From positions 310,001-374,000 of the forward strand of contig CAVRIZ010000008.1 in assembly GCA_963721445.1 (NCBI GenBank): a DNA stretch of 64,000 bases, read 5' to 3'. Under the pieces are notes generated by a model. The model was given only the letters and a program-made list of their open reading frames with translations, was not told where the DNA came from and searched no databases. This DNA comes from DAIOEK01 sp963721445 (GTDB lineage: Bacteria > Chloroflexota > Anaerolineae > Anaerolineales > Anaerolineaceae). Below, piece by piece: positions 54,755 to 63,406 of the stretch; positions within the stretch are counted from its first letter, which is position 1; every line of letters starts with the position of its first letter. The translations under genes were made by a program, and so were the position numbers.

Positions 54755-55910
54755 TTCGACCAGCCTCGATCTCCCACCTTGTGATCGAATGCAAAAATTC
54801 CGGCACGAACAGATCTTCGTCCGTAGTCGTCAGAACTGCCTGATCGACCATACTCAATGCATCCAATAAAAATCTGCGCCGATTTTCATCCAATTCCGCC
54901 AAAGTCTCATCCATTAGTAGCACAGGCGCGGTATTCGTCTTCTCTTTCATCCAGGTGACCTCTCCCAGCTTGAGAGACTGAAGTACCGTGCGAATTTGCC
55001 CCCGTGAACCGTAATCCGCCTGGTTTAATCCATTCACCAGGAATTGAAGATCATCCCGATGAGGGCCGCAAGTCGTGACCCCACGCTGAATATCATGACG
55101 TCGGGTGGATAGCAATTTTTTGTGAAACATCCCGGATACACTGTTTTCAAAGGCTTCCGATGATTCGACGGGTAAAACACTCACGGAAACTGAAGATTGG
55201 TAAATTAATTGAAAATTCTCCTGCCCACCGGATAGTCGGATGTGGATCGGTTTTGTAAAAATGTTCAACTCATTCACAGCATTCTGACGTCCTGTGATCA
55301 GATGTTTTCCGTGAGTCACCAATAGGTCATCCCAATAATCCAATTGATGTTCATCGCCACCCCTTTCGCCGAGGTCTTTCAATAACGCATTGCGGCGAGT
55401 TAATGCCTGAGCATATTTACTCAGGGCGGTGGTATACCCCGGGATAACCTGGCAAAAAACCAGGTTCATGTATCGCCGGCGCTCTTCCGGACCATTTTCG
55501 AATAGCCGCGTCATCTGAGGAATAAAGACGACCGAAGTAAATAACCCAATCGCTTCTCCGGTGGATTTCTTCACCCCGTCAATGAGGACCTCTTTTCGTA
55601 ACCGTTTGGCGCCATCCTGCGTTTCCTGCAGGATCAGGCGAATTTCCAAACGATGAGTAACGTCATTCTTCACTATCTCTGCGACGATCCTGCCTACCGG
55701 AATGGGCTCTTCCCTGGCAAGAAAATGGATGGTCTGTGAATCCTGTGACGTCAGAAATGAGGAAAAGGTCGCCAGGTAGTAGATCGATTCGAGCAAAGAC
55801 GTTTTACCCTGTGCATTCGCGCCGTGCAATAAAACAATCCCGCTTGGAAAGTCCACATCCAGGCGGGAAAACGCGCGAAAGTTCGTCAATGACAGGTGGG
55901 TGAGACGCAT
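54735..55910 (-). CDS. recF: DNA replication and repair protein RecF
   Basis: 391 residues. SMC-like ATPase: Walker A GANAQGKTSLLESIYYLATF, signature region YGSRGQIRTVLQSLKLGEV, Walker B VLLMDETLAELDENRRRFLL. RecF helps load RecA at gapped DNA. The start overlaps the def stop, forming a def-recF operon rather than the common dnaN-recF arrangement. Confidence 0.95.
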   Translation of the reverse strand: MRLTHLSLTNFRAFSRLDVDFPSGIVLLHGANAQGKTSLLESIYYLATFSSFLTSQDSQTIHFLAREEPIPVGRIVAEIVKNDVTHRLEIRLILQETQDGAKRLRKEVLIDGVKKSTGEAIGLFTSVVFIPQMTRLFENGPEERRRYMNLVFCQVIPGYTTALSKYAQALTRRNALLKDLGERGGDEHQLDYWDDLLVTHGKHLITGRQNAVNELNIFTKPIHIRLSGGQENFQLIYQSSVSVSVLPVESSEAFENSVSGMFHKKLLSTRRHDIQRGVTTCGPHRDDLQFLVNGLNQADYGSRGQIRTVLQSLKLGEVTWMKEKTNTAPVLLMDETLAELDENRRRFLLDALSMVDQAVLTTTDEDLFVPEFLHSITRWEIEAGRIIGSVS

Positions 55911-56419
55911 TAATCCTTGATCAATTCTTCCTCTTCAGCGGATGGCTTCCATACTTTCGTAGCCAGATCTGTGAAAAGGATCCCGTTTATATGATCGATC
56001 TCGTGTTGAAATATCCTTGCCAGCCATCCATGAACTTTATGTTTAACCAGCTTACCCTGCCGGTTTTGCCCTCTGACCACAATCTGGGAGTGCCGCTCCA
56101 CTTCCCCGGCCAGTCCGGGAACGGATAGGCAAGCTTCTATTCCCACTTCCTTCTCGTCTGACGCCTGGATGATCTCTGGATTGGCAACAATGAATAGTTT
56201 TTTTGGTGCGTCCTCATCATCCTCACTGCCATACTCGACAACGATCAGTCGGAGTGATTCACCAATTTGTGGAGCAGCCAATCCTACGCCGGGCGCTTCA
56301 CGCATGGTTTCAACCATATCATCCGCTAATTTTCGAAAGTCCGGACCAAATTCGGTCACCTTATGCGCTTTGCGACGAAGGACCGGAGCCGGAACGGAAA
56401 CAATTTCTCTTAAAGCCAT
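55910..56419 (-). CDS. def: Peptide deformylase
   Basis: 169 residues. Metal ligands and motifs: GVGLAAPQIG, EACLSVPGLAGEV (cysteine), and HEIDHINGILF (two histidines and catalytic Glu). Removes formyl from the initiator methionine. Translationally coupled to recF. Confidence 0.97.
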   Translation of the reverse strand: MALREIVSVPAPVLRRKAHKVTEFGPDFRKLADDMVETMREAPGVGLAAPQIGESLRLIVVEYGSEDDEDAPKKLFIVANPEIIQASDEKEVGIEACLSVPGLAGEVERHSQIVVRGQNRQGKLVKHKVHGWLARIFQHEIDHINGILFTDLATKVWKPSAEEEELIKD

Positions 56420-56538
56420 TCATCCTCGTATATATGACAGAGATCAGAGATCAGAGAACAGAAATCTGTGAGTATACTGGATTCCCAGTCACCAGTTTCT
56501 GGTCTCTCCTTACTGATCTCTTATCTCATCATTTTACC

Positions 56539-58230
56539 TTAAACTTCAGGCTGAGGAGAGAGCTGTTGACTTCCGGTGTTTGTACGAAATTCATCCTGAT
56601 GATTATGGTAGGTAGCGATCCAATCACCAACTCGTTCCCGCTCGGCTCGAATATCCCGTTGCTGTTCCTGGTACTGATGTTCGGCCAGGCGGCGGAATAG
56701 GTCCTGCTGAACCCGGGAAGGATCGTAAACCTCATCAAAGGTAAACTGGCTTGTCCCAACATGGATATAGACGGTTCCAAAATTCAGGATCAAACCAATG
56801 ATTCCAAGGCGTTTATATTCGATCGAGAGGATATTATCCAATTGCGCAATTTTCTTTTCTTCTTTTCCAAATGGCTTTTTATCCAGGTCAATGATCTGAT
56901 CGTTCGTGATCTGGAATATATCGTTGCGCCAGTCCATATAAATATAAGCCATCCATCCGAGCATGCCCAGACCTAACATAAATAGAAACCCAAATGTTGC
57001 ACCGGTAGAGATAAACGAAAATCCATCATTGAGTCTGATTAGCCAAATTCCCAGTAAGAGGAACGAAATCAGGATCGGTTTCCAGCTTTCCCGAATTAAG
57101 ATAAACCAATGCTTTCGATATGTGACTACACCCTGGCTGTTTATCCGGACTTTAAAGAAATCAGCGAATAATTCTTGAAGAAATCCGGGCTCAACCTCTT
57201 CAACCGGTTTATTGTTTTCTACCTGACTTGAATCAGGCGCGGGTGCGGTTTGTCCCTGTGTAAGCCTTCGGCGCAGGGTCTGCTCGATGTTATTGATCTC
57301 ATCCCGTTTGTTATTTACCCTGGCTTGCTCCCAATGCTGACGGATCAGACTGGCTACATCATCAGGGTACTCCACATCTGGTAAAACGAGAGGTCCTGTA
57401 TACGTTCGAACGACCACATTGCCATACCCGAATATCCGACCGAGCTGGCTGGTTTGAACATCGATGGACTGGATCGTCGAGAGGGGTGCTTCCTGCCGGC
57501 TGTCGTACAAACCGTATAATCTTTCCATCCACGCGATCCGGAGACTGGTAACAATGGAATAATCATTCGTCCAATCGAGTGCATTCCACCCTGCCCAGAT
57601 CAGACAGAGAACCGTCAGTACCAGACCTATTGTCCAGATACCGGCAGTAGACCCTTCTGACCAGCTGGCAATTAATGCCATGAGGAAAAGTGAACCCACC
57701 AGGGCAATTAATGGCAAAAGAAGTTTGCGGATTAGAAATAGGCTGTGTTTTCTACCGATAAAAAATATTTCCTCTCCATCCTGCAACCAATGAATATTTG
57801 CCTGCCGTAACAGATTGGTTGAGGCTCCGCCGATGTGAAGGTTGGCAGCCAATTGGGGGATTCGATCTGCCAGGTCATACAGCACAGATCGCTCTATCCG
57901 AATCACGAGTAAAGTGGTGATGGCAACTACCCGAAATGGGACCCTACCGCCTGAGTGCAGGCAATCCTCTCCCCAGCAATTTCCGGTGGAAATTTGACGA
58001 AGGTACGCCTGTTTTCCTTTAGTCGATTTTGTCTGGCACGCCTTCCCAGATTGCACAATATATAGCGCCTGACTTCTTTCACCTTCGCGTGAAATTTCAG
58101 CTCCTCTATCCACCTGGTAGACTTCCACTGCCCGAACCACCTCAGCTAATTGGAAGTCATCAAGACCGAAGAACAAATAATTCTCGCGTAATGTTTTTAG
58201 TACATCATCAAGGGCAATCTGGTCGCTCAT
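56539..58230 (-). CDS. Membrane protein with cyclic-nucleotide-binding and bacterial PH domains
   Basis: 563 residues from ATG 58230 (GAGAGAG upstream). Residues about 10-125 form a cNMP-binding beta-barrel (SREGERSQALYIVQSGKACQ, GNCWGEDCLHSGGRVPFRVV). Two pairs of transmembrane helices are each followed by a PH-like (bPH2/YdbT) domain: YSIVTSLRIAWMERLYG, STIQSIDVQTSQLGRIFGYG with VVVRTYTGPL; and later DIFQITNDQIIDLDKKPFG, LDNILSIEYKRLGIIGLIL. It ends in a charged coil. It may be a regulated membrane-stress or lipid-associated protein; the ligand is unknown. Confidence 0.85.
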   Translation of the reverse strand: MSDQIALDDVLKTLRENYLFFGLDDFQLAEVVRAVEVYQVDRGAEISREGERSQALYIVQSGKACQTKSTKGKQAYLRQISTGNCWGEDCLHSGGRVPFRVVAITTLLVIRIERSVLYDLADRIPQLAANLHIGGASTNLLRQANIHWLQDGEEIFFIGRKHSLFLIRKLLLPLIALVGSLFLMALIASWSEGSTAGIWTIGLVLTVLCLIWAGWNALDWTNDYSIVTSLRIAWMERLYGLYDSRQEAPLSTIQSIDVQTSQLGRIFGYGNVVVRTYTGPLVLPDVEYPDDVASLIRQHWEQARVNNKRDEINNIEQTLRRRLTQGQTAPAPDSSQVENNKPVEEVEPGFLQELFADFFKVRINSQGVVTYRKHWFILIRESWKPILISFLLLGIWLIRLNDGFSFISTGATFGFLFMLGLGMLGWMAYIYMDWRNDIFQITNDQIIDLDKKPFGKEEKKIAQLDNILSIEYKRLGIIGLILNFGTVYIHVGTSQFTFDEVYDPSRVQQDLFRRLAEHQYQEQQRDIRAERERVGDWIATYHNHQDEFRTNTGSQQLSPQPEV

Positions 58231-58325
58231 ATGCACTCTCTCTCTAGGTATCACCTTTCATCGTGCATAAAGCATACCAACGAGACGGAGTCCACCCTGG
58301 ATCGATGAGTCATTTATGAGATTCT

Positions 58326-58892
58326 TTATGGGGAAAGAGGAGTATCCGTCAGGAACTTTTCCATGCGCCAGGCTGGTTCTTCCATATAATGCCAGTTGCC
58401 TGCATCATCCTGATAAGACCAGAGACCGGGATCTGGTCCATTGATAAGATACCCGAGTCGTTGGTATAAAAAGATAGCTCGTGGATTATCTTTTGCGACA
58501 TTCAAGCAGACAATGGTAAAACTACGCTTTAAGAGATCAGTTTCCACATAAGACATCATATGCGAACCGATGCCCATTGAACGATACTCATCTCGTACCC
58601 GAAAACCAAACACATAGGCTCGCGTTTTTCCATCTGCCATCGACGGATTTGCACTATTCAACTGGACAAAAACCTGCCCGATTATTTTGTCCGACGGTTC
58701 TACAACCACCCACATCAATGTGATACCGAGTAAGGTACGTTGATACGTATCTGCATATAGCCGGCGAAAATGCCGATACTCCCCATCCCATTCCAGCCCA
58801 GCCAGGTCCGATTCAATAACCGATCGGAAGGTCAGGTGAAGCAAATCCGGTGGAGAGGCTTTCATTGAACTGGGCGTAGGTTCATTGCTCAT
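58326..58892 (-). CDS. GNAT family N-acetyltransferase
   Basis: 188 residues. The acetyl-CoA loop is FGFRVRDEYRSMGIGSHMMS near residue 100, followed by CLNVAKDNPRAIFLYQRLGY, a classic GNAT C-terminal motif. RimI-like or small-molecule acetylase; substrate unknown. ATG 58892 overlaps the previous stop (ATGA), so it is coupled to the CCA-adding fusion gene. Confidence 0.9.
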   Translation of the reverse strand: MSNEPTPSSMKASPPDLLHLTFRSVIESDLAGLEWDGEYRHFRRLYADTYQRTLLGITLMWVVVEPSDKIIGQVFVQLNSANPSMADGKTRAYVFGFRVRDEYRSMGIGSHMMSYVETDLLKRSFTIVCLNVAKDNPRAIFLYQRLGYLINGPDPGLWSYQDDAGNWHYMEEPAWRMEKFLTDTPLSP

Positions 58893-61576
58893 AGGTTCGG
58901 TTGTGGTTTGTCAACTTTAGATAGGAGGCCTTGGAGGAATTCTTTTTCCTGACCAGTATTGACTATATCACCATCCAACCAGGCTTTTTTAAGCTCTCCC
59001 AGAATGACCTTATAACTCGGTCCCGGGGCTAGACCCATCTGTTGAAGTGAATGACCATCAATTCCCGGTTCAATATGCCGCCAGCTGGATAAATACTGGT
59101 CAATTTTTCCTTTGATCGTAGGATCGGCATCGGCAAATAGGACAATCAGGGCAGGAGGGCTGACAACTTGTAATCTCTCAGTGATCTGTGATATTTTTTG
59201 AGAAAAAAGTGTTGCACGGTCTTGGAAGATCCGATTTGTTTGGAGAATCGTACGGATAATCTGCGCCGGTAACCGTAGGCGGGAAGCAACCGATCTAATT
59301 TCCTCAGGAGAGAGAGGATACAATAGATAACAATAAGCGAGAATTTTTCGAGTAGGAAAACTCCAATACTTGTCTGCGATGTTCCAATCGTTCGGATGAG
59401 ATTGATTCAAAAGTTCATCCAGTCGTGCTCCCCTGTTTGAATTCCAAAAAAGAGATGGATGGATCTTTGGCAAGAGATCCAGTTCCCGCAGCCGGTTGAA
59501 ACAGAGAGAAGGTTGGTCCTCGGATAGGATCAAATCCATCTCGTGCCGAATCCGCTCACCAGACACTGACTTGAGTTGATCAGCAGCCTCTCTCAATAAA
59601 TCCAGGGTCCGGGATTCGATCTGAAAACCGAATCTTTGTTCAAATCGGATTGCCCTTAAAATCCGGGTGGGATCGTCAATAAACGATAATGAATGCAATA
59701 CCCGGATATATCCCTTGCGAATATCGCTATATCCTCCCCAAAAGTCCAATAAGTCACCAAAATGACGACCGTCCAGTCGTAGAGCGAGGGTGTTGATCGT
59801 AAAATCGCGCCTGTGCAAGTCCAATTTAATACTGCTTCGCTCCACCGTTGGGAGCGCGGTCGGATGATCGTAGAATTCCGTACGGGCAGTAATGAAATCA
59901 AGGCTATCCGGTAGCGAAGAAATATCTACAGCGGATTGATCTTTATCTCGCTGCTTCCACTTTTCTTTAAGTTTGGATAAATACCATTTTGATGTGCTAA
60001 ATCGGGTATGACAGACCAACCTGCCACCAAATTTGGAGCTTAGCTTCTTAGCCAAAGAAATGGCGTCACCTTCAATGACTATATCAAAATCAAAACCAGG
60101 CTTCTCCAGGATCAGGTCACGGACAAAACCGCCTACAACATAAGCAGACATATGTTCATCCCTGGCGGATTCACCGATGGTTTGAAGCAATTTTAATTTG
60201 ATGGGAGCTAAGGAATCTTCCAATCGATGCGCCAGATTGCGCAATATGTGATTCGCTGGTGGTTTTGCCAATACTTTGAGGAGATCGGTTCTGGTTACGA
60301 TACCAATGATCTCTGGTTTGACAGGATCAACCACAGGAATCTGCCCCCACCCCAAGTCAGTCATGATTTGTTGAAGATGTTCCAAAGAATCAGAGGGACT
60401 GACGAAAATATTCCCTGCTTCCATGAGACTGGCTGCGGTCAAATTGAGTTTATGAGTTAGAGCTCTATCAACGGAACGCCTGGTAAGCAGACCAACGATC
60501 TGATTTTTCTCGACAACCGGAAAACCTTCATACCCATATTTCTGCATCAAATTCAATGCGTCTTTGGCCTGGATCTCCGGATCAATTAATCGAGGACGGC
60601 GCGACATGATCTGGCCCACCATCAAAGGTGGGTGCAAATAGGATGGTAATAAGAGGATCAGCTCATTAAGGATCTCATCAAGCCGGTCTGAGGAATCGAT
60701 GGTCTCTTCCGGTTTCCGCCGAATCAACGCCGCCGCAGCTCGCTCATGCCCTCCACCTCCAAAATGGGCGGCAATGGCTGCCACATTCACATGATCGGAC
60801 GTCGAACGCATGACCATGCGGTAACCCTCTTCGGTTGAGACAACGATAAACAATCCATCAGGTTCGAGCAGATCTCGAAGTTTATGGGCAATACTTGAGA
60901 TCTCTTCTGACACCCCAACCCCGGAAGAAGTGGAAGTAATTATTTTAAGGGATTGAATGGAATGTGTTTGGCTGTTCGTCAGCAGCTTTTCATACAATTT
61001 TTGTTGTTCCGGAGATAGAGGCGGATTGAGATATCCTGACGCCAATCGTAAGGAGGCGCCTTGTTCAAGTAGAAATGCCGCGCTGCGGATATCACGAGGC
61101 GTGGTGGACGCATACGCGAGTGACCCGGTATCTTCATAAATTCCCAGAAGAAGCAGAGTCGCCTGAATGGGTGAGAGACTGATCTGATTTTCCTGGAGCG
61201 ACTCGACCAATAAAGTCGTGACTGCTCCAACACGCTCACAGCGAATCTCCCACGTAGGGTCAATGTTTTCTTTAGTCAAATGGTGGTCAATCACCTGCAC
61301 TTTGGTTTGATTCGTCATCCCTTTTAGGGTGATCAAAGATTGGGTATCCACCAGTGTAATACGTTCTATAGGTTCAACAGGCAAATCCCGAAAATCCAGC
61401 AGTTCCAATTCTTGCCCGTACAGAGATGCAAATGCGCGCACGTTTCTATTCATTTTCCGTGGCAGCACCGGCAGGTCGCCATCCTGGAGCATGGAGGCTC
61501 CCATAAGTGCAGCCAGAGCATCAAAATCAGCTTGTTCATGGGTAAGAATGACACGCATATGGGTATTGTAACCCAT
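58889..61576 (-). CDS. DHH phosphoesterase-CBS-CCA-adding/poly(A) polymerase fusion
   Basis: 895 residues, three parts. N-terminal DHH phosphoesterase (residues 1-300): QADFDALAALMGA, VIDHHLTKENI, and DHHA1 motif FGGGGHERAAAALI. Two CBS domains (about 310-430): VGQIMSRRPRLI, and TRRSVDRAL. C-terminal class II nucleotidyltransferase (450-895): GGFVRDLILEKPGFDFDIVI (G-G-x-V-R-D ... DxD) and RRDFTINTLAL. Repairs or adds CCA to tRNA 3' ends. Both tRNAs in this window lack an encoded CCA, so it is needed. ATG 61576 is taken; ATG 61558 lies 6 nt after TACAAT and may be the true leaderless start. Confidence 0.92.
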   Translation of the reverse strand: MGYNTHMRVILTHEQADFDALAALMGASMLQDGDLPVLPRKMNRNVRAFASLYGQELELLDFRDLPVEPIERITLVDTQSLITLKGMTNQTKVQVIDHHLTKENIDPTWEIRCERVGAVTTLLVESLQENQISLSPIQATLLLLGIYEDTGSLAYASTTPRDIRSAAFLLEQGASLRLASGYLNPPLSPEQQKLYEKLLTNSQTHSIQSLKIITSTSSGVGVSEEISSIAHKLRDLLEPDGLFIVVSTEEGYRMVMRSTSDHVNVAAIAAHFGGGGHERAAAALIRRKPEETIDSSDRLDEILNELILLLPSYLHPPLMVGQIMSRRPRLIDPEIQAKDALNLMQKYGYEGFPVVEKNQIVGLLTRRSVDRALTHKLNLTAASLMEAGNIFVSPSDSLEHLQQIMTDLGWGQIPVVDPVKPEIIGIVTRTDLLKVLAKPPANHILRNLAHRLEDSLAPIKLKLLQTIGESARDEHMSAYVVGGFVRDLILEKPGFDFDIVIEGDAISLAKKLSSKFGGRLVCHTRFSTSKWYLSKLKEKWKQRDKDQSAVDISSLPDSLDFITARTEFYDHPTALPTVERSSIKLDLHRRDFTINTLALRLDGRHFGDLLDFWGGYSDIRKGYIRVLHSLSFIDDPTRILRAIRFEQRFGFQIESRTLDLLREAADQLKSVSGERIRHEMDLILSEDQPSLCFNRLRELDLLPKIHPSLFWNSNRGARLDELLNQSHPNDWNIADKYWSFPTRKILAYCYLLYPLSPEEIRSVASRLRLPAQIIRTILQTNRIFQDRATLFSQKISQITERLQVVSPPALIVLFADADPTIKGKIDQYLSSWRHIEPGIDGHSLQQMGLAPGPSYKVILGELKKAWLDGDIVNTGQEKEFLQGLLSKVDKPQPNL

Positions 61577-61659
61577 TCTCCCCTGCCAGATAAAGCCTTC
61601 ACAAAGACTATCCCTTCTCCCGGCAACCAGGGATATACTTTAATCCAGACGAGGATGAC

Positions 61660-61953
61660 ATGCCAACGATCAAGATACCATCCTACTTTCAACCGTTTAC
61701 CGATTGGACGACGGAAATAACCATTGAACAAGGTACAGTGAGATCGGCTTTGGAAGAACTATTTGAACAGTATCCAGAAATGAGGAAACATATATATACC
61801 CATTGGGGTATCCTGTCTGCCAATGTAATCTTTTATTTGAATCAGGAAGAAATCTTTACCCTCCAGGGACTGGACACTCCCATGGAAGGAACTGACAGGC
61901 TGATCATGGTCCCAACTGCCTCAGGCGGATCAGGTTGCAGGATATCGCTGTGA
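61660..61953 (+). CDS. Ubiquitin-like sulfur carrier (ThiS/MoaD family), tail beyond GG
   Basis: 97 residues with a beta-grasp fold: IKIPSYFQPFTDW, TVRSALEELFEQYPEMRKHI, FYLNQEEIFTLQGLDTPMEG and DRLIMVPTASGG. The diglycine is followed by seven more residues (SGCRISL) instead of a stop. Family members carry sulfur as a C-terminal thiocarboxylate after activation by an E1-like enzyme; this one would need trimming first, or act in another way. Followed 12 nt later by a second member. Confidence 0.88.
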   Translation: MPTIKIPSYFQPFTDWTTEITIEQGTVRSALEELFEQYPEMRKHIYTHWGILSANVIFYLNQEEIFTLQGLDTPMEGTDRLIMVPTASGGSGCRISL

Positions 61954-61964
61954 TAAAATTAATT

Positions 61965-62240
61965 ATGCCTACTTTAAAGCTTCCCCAACCATTACGGTCA
62001 TATACCCAGGGCGAATCTCTCCTCCATCTTGGAGGTGGAACAGTTCGGGAATTACTGGACGATCTAACGAACCGATATCCCGACCTAAAACCTCATTTGT
62101 ACACAAAAAAAGGCGAACTGGCGGCATTTGTTCATCTCTTTCTTCATGAAGAAGATATTCGAACGCGTGAAGGATTGAATACCCCTCTGGAAGAAGATGA
62201 CCAACTCGTTCTGGTTCCCAGCATATCTGGAGGAGCATGA
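61965..62240 (+). CDS. Second ubiquitin-like sulfur carrier (ThiS/MoaD family), ends GGA
   Basis: 91 residues from ATG 61965 (not the longer form from 61935). LKLPQPLRSYTQ, TVRELLDDLTNRYPDLKPHL, LFLHEEDIRTREGLNTPLEE, LVLVPSISGGA. It ends in GGA, one residue beyond the diglycine, and its stop overlaps the E1-like gene by ATGA. It therefore appears to be the immediate partner of that enzyme. Confidence 0.9.
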   Translation: MPTLKLPQPLRSYTQGESLLHLGGGTVRELLDDLTNRYPDLKPHLYTKKGELAAFVHLFLHEEDIRTREGLNTPLEEDDQLVLVPSISGGA

Positions 62241-63394
62241 ATCCCCTTCCACCTCTAAGTCGGGACGAGATATCGCGCTACTCGAGGCAGCTTTTATTAC
62301 CCGAAATTAGTATGATCGGTCAGCAAAAGTTGAAAGCGGCCAGTGTATTAATTGTGGGCATCGGAGGATTAGGCTCGCCAATCGCGCTTTATCTCGCCGC
62401 GGCAGGCATCGGACGAATTGGACTTGTGGATGCAGACACGGTGGATATATCCAATTTGCAGCGTCAGATTATCCATTCAACATCCGCGAATGGAACCCTA
62501 AAGGTCGAATCGGCCAAGAGAAAATTAGAAGAGATCAACCCATTCATACAAGTGGATACCTATCCAGTTAATTTGGACCATACGAATGCGATGCAAATCA
62601 GTCAGGGTTACGATATTCTGGTGGACGGAACCGACAATATACCAAGTCGATACCTTCTCAATGACCTGGCTGTATTAACCCACCGTCCATACATTTATGG
62701 ATCAATTTACAGGTTCGAAGGACAGGTCAGTGTCTTTGGTTTACCGGAAGGACCATGCTACCGCTGCCTATTTCCGGTTCCACCCCCCCCCGGCTCTATC
62801 CCTTCCTGCGCAGTCGCAGGAGTATTGGGAGTTCTCCCGGGTCTGATCGGCACATTGCAGGCTACCGAAGTGATCAAATTGATCACAGGAGTAGGCAAGT
62901 CTCTCAGTGGCCGGTTGATGCTGGTGGATGCCATGGATATGAGTATTGATACGGTCAACATTCGAAAACGATTTGCCTGCCCAGCCTGTGGAGAGGCTCC
63001 AGAGATCCATGAACTGATCGACTACGAATTCTGGTGCGGGACAGGAGAGGACGCGGATATGGGCAAGGCAGGCGAAGGACTCGATCTGGATCCTCTCGAA
63101 GTTCAAAACGAACTGCATATGAACCATCCAATGCTGTTAGTTGATATCCGCGAACCATTCGAAATCGAATTAGCAAAAATTGAGCATGCCCTTGCTATTC
63201 CAATGGGTGACGTGGATCAACGGATATCGGAAATCCCGAAAGATATTCCTGTGGTTATTTTCTGCCGGAATGGAATTCGATCCGCCCAGGTCGTCCGTCA
63301 ACTGGTGCAAAGATCCTATTCCAATGTGCGAAATTTACATGGCGGGATAAACGCCTGGGCTGATCAGGTCGATCCAACCATTGTGCGGTATTAA
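62237..63394 (+). CDS. E1-like adenylating enzyme with C-terminal rhodanese domain (MoeZ/ThiF type)
   Basis: 385 residues. ThiF/MoeB domain: nucleotide loop GIGGLGSPIALYLAA, VDADTVDISNLQRQ, DGTDNIPSRYLLND, zinc cysteines CYRC and CPAC, and the catalytic cysteine region SCAVAGVLGVLPG. After residue about 285 a rhodanese domain follows with the active cysteine in IFCRNGIRSAQVV. It adenylates the C-terminus of the ubiquitin-like proteins and passes sulfur to them, for cysteine, thiamine, molybdopterin or tRNA thiolation. No JAMM or cysM partner is visible within the window. Confidence 0.93.
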   Translation: MNPLPPLSRDEISRYSRQLLLPEISMIGQQKLKAASVLIVGIGGLGSPIALYLAAAGIGRIGLVDADTVDISNLQRQIIHSTSANGTLKVESAKRKLEEINPFIQVDTYPVNLDHTNAMQISQGYDILVDGTDNIPSRYLLNDLAVLTHRPYIYGSIYRFEGQVSVFGLPEGPCYRCLFPVPPPPGSIPSCAVAGVLGVLPGLIGTLQATEVIKLITGVGKSLSGRLMLVDAMDMSIDTVNIRKRFACPACGEAPEIHELIDYEFWCGTGEDADMGKAGEGLDLDPLEVQNELHMNHPMLLVDIREPFEIELAKIEHALAIPMGDVDQRISEIPKDIPVVIFCRNGIRSAQVVRQLVQRSYSNVRNLHGGINAWADQVDPTIVRY

Positions 63395-63406
63395 CTGGAG
63401 CGAAAA

